A DNA stretch of 64,000 nt from Rhabditoides inermis (lineage: Eukaryota; Nematoda; Chromadorea; Rhabditida; Rhabditidae): contig CAWZYM010000216.1 of assembly GCA_963966185.1 (NCBI GenBank), forward strand, positions 697,501 through 761,500. Reading direction: 5' to 3'. Under the pieces are notes generated by a model that was not told the DNA's origin, made no database searches, and saw only the letters and a list, made by a program, of their open reading frames with translations. Shown here piece by piece: positions 62,507-64,000 of the stretch (position 1 is its first letter; each line of letters begins with the position of its first letter). The translations under genes were made by a program, and so were the position numbers.

Positions 62507-63357
62507 CCTCCCCCCACCTCATTCTCCAGTTCCATCACCGCGTCTGCCTGCGCGCCCTCCATAGCCAGCACGGACCATCTGGAAACAAGTAGAATGAGCC
62601 AGCATCAAATTTCTCGACAACTACGTATCAACATAACAGCGAAATCATACCCGCTTTAATCGAGCCTTCGTTAAAATCTCAACCCACAACCCGCCCACCT
62701 TGCCCATAAAATCCAGCATTCTCGTATGAGCCTTCTCAAATACAATAACAAATCATATCCACTCTAATCGACGTGGCATTTTCATACCAATACCACCGCC
62801 TACCCTCCCAACATATCAACCATGACCAACCTATCTATAAATCATAAATCCCAATTCCACAATCCGCCTGATTGAACATCCTGGTGTGCGCCATCGCAAA
62901 TATTAAAACGGATAAATCATTCACATTCTGATAAAAGCCTTCTCAATCTCAAATCACAATCCTCCCTCCCACAACACACCCACCTATCCAACATCCAACA
63001 TCCAGGTGCGGATAAATCATACCCGTTCTAATAAAGTCCATTCAAACCTCAATCTCAAATCTCAATTTTCTTATGAACCCCACAATGCCCACCCTCCCTC
63101 CCACCTATCCAACATCCTGGTATGAGCCTTCTCAAATATAATGACGGATCTCAATACACAACCCCTTTCTCCCAGGCCTTCTCCCCCTCCCTCCCCATTC
63201 CACAATGCCCCTCCCACCTATCGAGCATCCTGGTGTGCGCCCTCTCGAACGTGGCGACCAGCTTGGGCAGCTGGTGGTCGTCGTAGAACGCGTGGCCCCA
63301 GCCCAGCACCCGCGCCAGGTCGTTGCCCGTGCCGAGGGGAAGCACGGCCAGTTGACA
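44777..63357 (-). CDS. Type II diacylglycerol kinase (delta/eta-like) with C-terminal SAM domain; 5' part beyond window
   Basis: Thirty-four exons are traceable on the minus strand. The first in the window (63218-63357) carries the DAG-kinase catalytic core [15 protein letters not shown]. Next come 62518-62578, 61951-62015, 61692-61805, 60761-60921, 60551-60665 and 60363-60438, then a Ser-rich linker (59222-55823, about ten exons). The accessory domain follows at 53133-53238 ([19 protein letters not shown]), 52767-52870 ([13 protein letters not shown]), 52188-52279 ([18 protein letters not shown]), 52017-52066, 50696-50830 and 50225-50308. Coiled-coil-like and Ser-rich exons follow (49899-46414). 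The last are 45491-45594 and 45281-45349, a SAM domain ([33 protein letters not shown]), and 44777-44911 with the stop. The enzyme phosphorylates diacylglycerol to phosphatidate at membranes; in type II enzymes the SAM domain drives oligomerisation. PH and C1 domains should lie beyond 64000. Boundaries in the linker (59222-55823) are less certain. Confidence 0.92.
44895..45105. repeat. Duplicated acceptor edge of the last DGK exon
   Basis: CGTCGCCGATCGCACTCTGG at the true acceptor (around 44898-44917) and the following ACTCATCACATTCAATACGG recur about 141 bp away (GTCGCCGATTGCACTCTG; ACTCATCACATTCAATACGG), inside the intron. Confidence 0.85.
45918..46430. repeat. Donor-bearing minisatellite beside DGK exon 46414-46498
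   Basis: The true donor context in plus sense, CACCGAC|CATCAATGTGGTG (about 46407-46425), recurs at about 45925 (CAGCGACCATCAATGTGATG), 46180 (CACCGACGATCAATGTGGTG) and 46290 (CACCGACCAACAATGTGAT). The copies are embedded in CTCACACAACTAA-type linkers. Confidence 0.85.
45973..46107. repeat. AACCGGTTAACC palindromic repeat
   Basis: About 135 bp rich in the self-complementary units GGTTAACCGG, CCGGTTAACCG and CGGTTCGGTTT. Multiple alternative hairpins can form. It lies in a DGK intron, next to the donor-bearing minisatellite. Confidence 0.9.
46848..46922 (-). mobile_element. Short LINE 3'-end fragment, minus orientation
   Basis: AATCAATCAACCATTTATCC, then GTTATATCTGAATATGACAA and ATGATATGAAGCATACAGTA match the first 70 bp of the 31482 copy. 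The fragment stops after CAGTAGTG. Confidence 0.7.
48150..48680. repeat. Donor-bearing degenerate repeat beside DGK exon 48663-48780
   Basis: The donor edge CCCCCCAC|CTGCTTCTCTGCCG (48656-48676) is echoed at about 48307 (CTCCCACCTGCTCCCTTCTCTGC), 48364 (CCCCACCTGCTTCTCATCCC) and 48465 (CCCCACCTGTTTCTCCGCTG). Linkers such as CACACATACTCCTCCC and CTAACACC are shared. Confidence 0.75.
48832..49005 (+). mobile_element. Internally deleted LINE copy (same family as 54888-55600)
   Basis: AATGATTATCGACTGA through TAGTCAGGATATA matches 54905-55035, then jumps directly to GCGATTCTGGATAAATGATT, which matches 55560-55580. The 520 bp in between are missing, with TATA at both breakpoints. Confidence 0.85.
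49236..49360. repeat. Donor-bearing tandem repeat beside DGK exon 49352-49448
   Basis: The donor edge CACTGAC|CTCAGGAACGGCACCCTC (49345-49369) is preceded by two copies of (C/G)(A/T)C(A)CCT(G/C)AGGAAGAGCACTCTC, each followed by ATGTTATCAATGAATCAATG and ACGTCATC. The period is about 59 bp. Confidence 0.9.
49436..49510. repeat. Duplicated acceptor edge of DGK exon 49352-49448
   Basis: GGGGGCAGCAGAC|CTGAAGG at the true boundary is repeated as CGGGGCAGCAGACCTGAACA about 57 bp away. An (AATC)n/(GATC)n run separates the two. Confidence 0.85.
51326..51333 (+). promoter_or_regulatory. Possible TATA element of the nested peptide gene
   Basis: TACATAAA lies about 55 bp before the start codon of the nested gene, in otherwise GC-rich sequence. 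The spacing is plausible but unproven. Confidence 0.3.
51385..51657 (+). CDS. Nested small secreted Cys/Pro-rich peptide (55 aa, two exons)
   Basis: Exon 1 is 51385-51506 and exon 2 is 51612-51657, with donor GTGAGA and acceptor CCGTTTACAG; phase 2 is kept across the join. A pyrimidine tract plus CCAG lies two bases before the ATG. The first 25 residues form a clear signal peptide (hydrophobic core VLLALVVLV, cleavage after SSAHA). The mature part is about 30 residues with six cysteines spaced C-x12-C-x-C-x3-C-x7-C-x-C, a Gly/Ala run and seven prolines in a row. Without splicing, exon 1 alone would stop after 41 aa and have only two mature cysteines, so the spliced form is favoured. Nematode ground-like proteins have similar starts (Cys-Gly-Cys plus polyproline), so it could be a truncated member. 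It lies antisense in a DGK intron. Confidence 0.6.
52615..52800. repeat. Duplicated donor edge of DGK exon 52767-52870
   Basis: The true boundary CCTCAC|CACTCCAGCCGTATCC (52761 on) has an upstream echo, CTCTCACCACTCCAGCCCTAC (about 52626), followed by CTAGCCGTACCACAC. The copies are about 133 bp apart with a decayed linker. Confidence 0.7.
53407..53567. repeat. About 161-bp dispersed repeat, copy 2
   Basis: This is the partner of 18151-18316 in the same orientation, with the same ends and about 93-95% identity by eye. Confidence 0.8.
53968..54262. repeat. Acceptor-edge repeat beside DGK exon 53843-53971
   Basis: The true acceptor context CCG|CTGCAAGAGAA (53969-53981) is echoed as ACCGCTGCAAGAGAACA (about 54116), and in weaker form as GACCGCTGGAAAGAAC, CTACCGCTGACAATA, TGCCGCTGAAACATG and TACCGCTGAAACGCG. 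Each weaker copy is followed by TAGTAAC- or CTACATTAC-type sequence. Confidence 0.8.
54515..55835. repeat. Duplicated block with donor edge of DGK exon 55823-55964, split by a LINE
   Basis: The true donor edge CCCAC|CGATTGATCACAGGATG and CTGTCTCTTGCCCGC (55818-55852) recurs at 54517-54555 (CTCACCGGTTGATCACAGG, then CTGTCTCTTGCCCGC). A 215-bp block at 54585-54800 recurs at 55605-55822 (GACAGGATG, AAATCGCTTCCATA(C/T)TCTGC, TCAATACTCAATTTCCTACC). The LINE at 54888-55600 separates the two. Confidence 0.85.
54888..55600 (+). mobile_element. 5'-truncated CR1/L2-type LINE with the C-terminal end of its reverse transcriptase
   Basis: An ORF (54891-55418) ends with the typical tail of non-LTR reverse transcriptase polyproteins: [18 protein letters not shown], then [15 protein letters not shown] and a final SHL motif. 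A short 3' UTR ends in AGCGATTCTGGATAAATGA and a (TGAT)n microsatellite instead of poly(A), as in CR1/L2-like elements. The RT core and endonuclease are missing, which fits 5' truncation on insertion. It lies in a DGK intron and runs antisense to it. The shorter derivative is at 48832-49005. Confidence 0.85.
58270..58356 (-). other. tRNA-like sequence (SINE head or tRNA pseudogene)
   Basis: The minus strand has a B box GGTTCGAGTCC (58279-58289) in a good T arm (GCGGG...CCCGT) and an A-box-like TGCGTAGTGCAGTGG (about 58334-58348). The anticodon region is extended and contains CTCTGAA. The acceptor arms do not pair convincingly, so a functional tRNA is unlikely. It lies in a DGK intron. Confidence 0.45.
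60905..61160. repeat. Duplicated acceptor edge of DGK exon 60761-60921
   Basis: GGTCTTGCAT|CTGAACAGA at the true acceptor recurs as CGTCTTGCATCTGAACAAG at about 61143-61161 in the intron, in the same orientation. Confidence 0.85.
61575..61700. repeat. Duplicated donor edge of DGK exon 61692-61805
   Basis: The donor context TCACTCAC|TGCATAGTC (61684-61700) is echoed at 61637 (TCACTCACTGCATAGTGAGTG) and, weaker, at 61577 (CACTCGCTGCATGATGC). CCACTCCCC(C)TC linkers separate the copies. Confidence 0.85.
61833..61906. repeat. Hairpin element, copy 2
   Basis: 18-bp perfect arms (61858-61875 and 61885-61902) flank the loop CTGTTTGGT. It is the better preserved partner of 41022-41095. Confidence 0.85.
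62690..63217. repeat. Tandem copies of the donor edge of the DGK catalytic exon
   Basis: In minus sense the true exon end reads GCGCACACCAGGATGCTCGATAG|GTGGGA (plus 63212-63238). Copies downstream in the intron start near 63104 (ACCAGGATGTTGGATAG|GTGGGA), 62985, 62870 (CACACCAGGATGTTCAATCA) and 62690. The 63104 copy, read as protein, still gives [11 protein letters not shown] against the exon's [11 protein letters not shown]. Confidence 0.9.
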
Positions 63358-63424
63358 CTGCAATGTATCAAGTTGATATGCGAGAAACTGCCATATATCG
63401 AAAAGAAATTGAGAAAAGTGCCAG

Positions 63425-63625
63425 TGCCCAGGTGCAACACGGAGAGTTGACACTGGAACGGGGGGGGGGGGGGTATTGATATTGATTGATTGATATAATT
63501 GATTACATGTTACTGCGAGTTGACACTGAAACGGGAGACGGGGGAGGATTGATTGATATTGATTGATTGATATAACTGATTATATGTTGCCGCTTATTGA
63601 GCTGACACTGAACGGGGGGAAGATT
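63425..63625. repeat. Tandem copies of the acceptor edge of the DGK catalytic exon
   Basis: The true edge in plus sense is GCCAGTTGACA|CTGCAATG. It recurs as GAGAGTTGACACTGGAACGG (about 63433), GCGAGTTGACACTGAAACGG (63513) and GAGCTGACACTGAACGGGG (63599). (GATT)n linkers lie between them. Confidence 0.88.
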
Positions 63626-63654
63626 GAGTATGAGTATTCACTACCTTTGATCTC

Positions 63655-63775
63655 AAGTTCAAGTTCGAGTGGAAGCATACAGTGGGCCAAGATCTTATGG
63701 GCTAACGCCGGGGAAAGACAGTTGGGCAGACGAGGTTAGTGGCGGAAAACGATTCTTGACCGATAATTCTCCAAG
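63655..63775 (-). mobile_element. Diverged LINE 3' fragment, minus orientation
   Basis: GGCTAACGCCGGGGAAAGAC, then ACGAGGTTAGTGG and TTGACCGATAATTCT match the middle of the copies at 26188 and 31482. The usual (AATC)n end is missing. Confidence 0.6.
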
Positions 63776-64000
63776 GGAGGGATTGATGATGATTGAATGG
63801 TATATTTGATTCTGTTTATACAGACACGGTATTGAGAGCCACGCTAATCACACGGGTTAAAAACAACGTGAAACATACAACTTCAAATCTAAGAGTTCTA
63901 CGACACTAGGTCTGACATCAGTACGTTGATGAAATTTCATTATGACTAAATTGAGAAAAAAATGCTGATCCAATTAGTTCCAAAACAACGTGAAACATAC

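Overview
This is an animal nuclear genome window. Every protein gene is split into many short exons (25-280 bp) with GT-AG introns, and there is a eukaryotic tRNA gene, an LTR retrotransposon, truncated LINEs and a very high load of (CT)n/(GA)n microsatellites. The phylum is not certain. Two features fit a nematode or another spliced-leader animal. Several start codons sit 0-2 bases after a pyrimidine tract plus CAG, and a small nested gene encodes a secreted Cys/Gly/Pro peptide resembling the N-terminal regions of nematode ground-like proteins.

Layout: 1-3.8 kb is gene-poor and repeat-rich, with a long inverted repeat and direct repeats. From 3.83 to 18.9 kb, minus strand, lies a gene of at least 17 exons for an unrecognised Ser/Glu-rich protein. 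One of its introns holds a young 5.03-kb LTR retrotransposon (8336-13364) that keeps gag but has lost most of pol. Another holds a tRNA-Gln(CUG) gene. From 18.9 to 22.9 kb no convincing gene is visible. From 22.9 to 43.0 kb, plus strand, three genes lie head to tail: a double BED-finger protein, leukotriene A4 hydrolase (624 aa, 22 exons, catalytic residues intact) and a BTB-BACK-Kelch protein with six kelch repeats. From 44.8 kb to the right edge, minus strand, is a type II diacylglycerol kinase ending in a SAM domain; its N-terminal part lies beyond the window. A small antisense gene for a Cys-rich secreted peptide is nested in one of its introns (51.4-51.7 kb).

The genes do not form one obvious pathway. 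LTA4H (lipid mediator and peptide hydrolysis) and DGK (diacylglycerol to phosphatidate) both act in lipid signalling, but I see no evidence that they are co-regulated.

The most unusual features are in the introns. (1) Many introns contain tandem, decaying copies of the adjacent exon edge with its own splice site (at least ten places in four genes). (2) A 10-bp motif, TGAAACGTAT, recurs in introns almost always on the sense strand. (3) Introns of 39-45 nt have self-complementary TACGGTA/TACCGTA ends. (4) One intron is seven tandem copies of the CRE palindrome TGACGTCA. All exon boundaries were set by hand from splice consensus, phase and protein similarity; none was checked by transcripts or database search.
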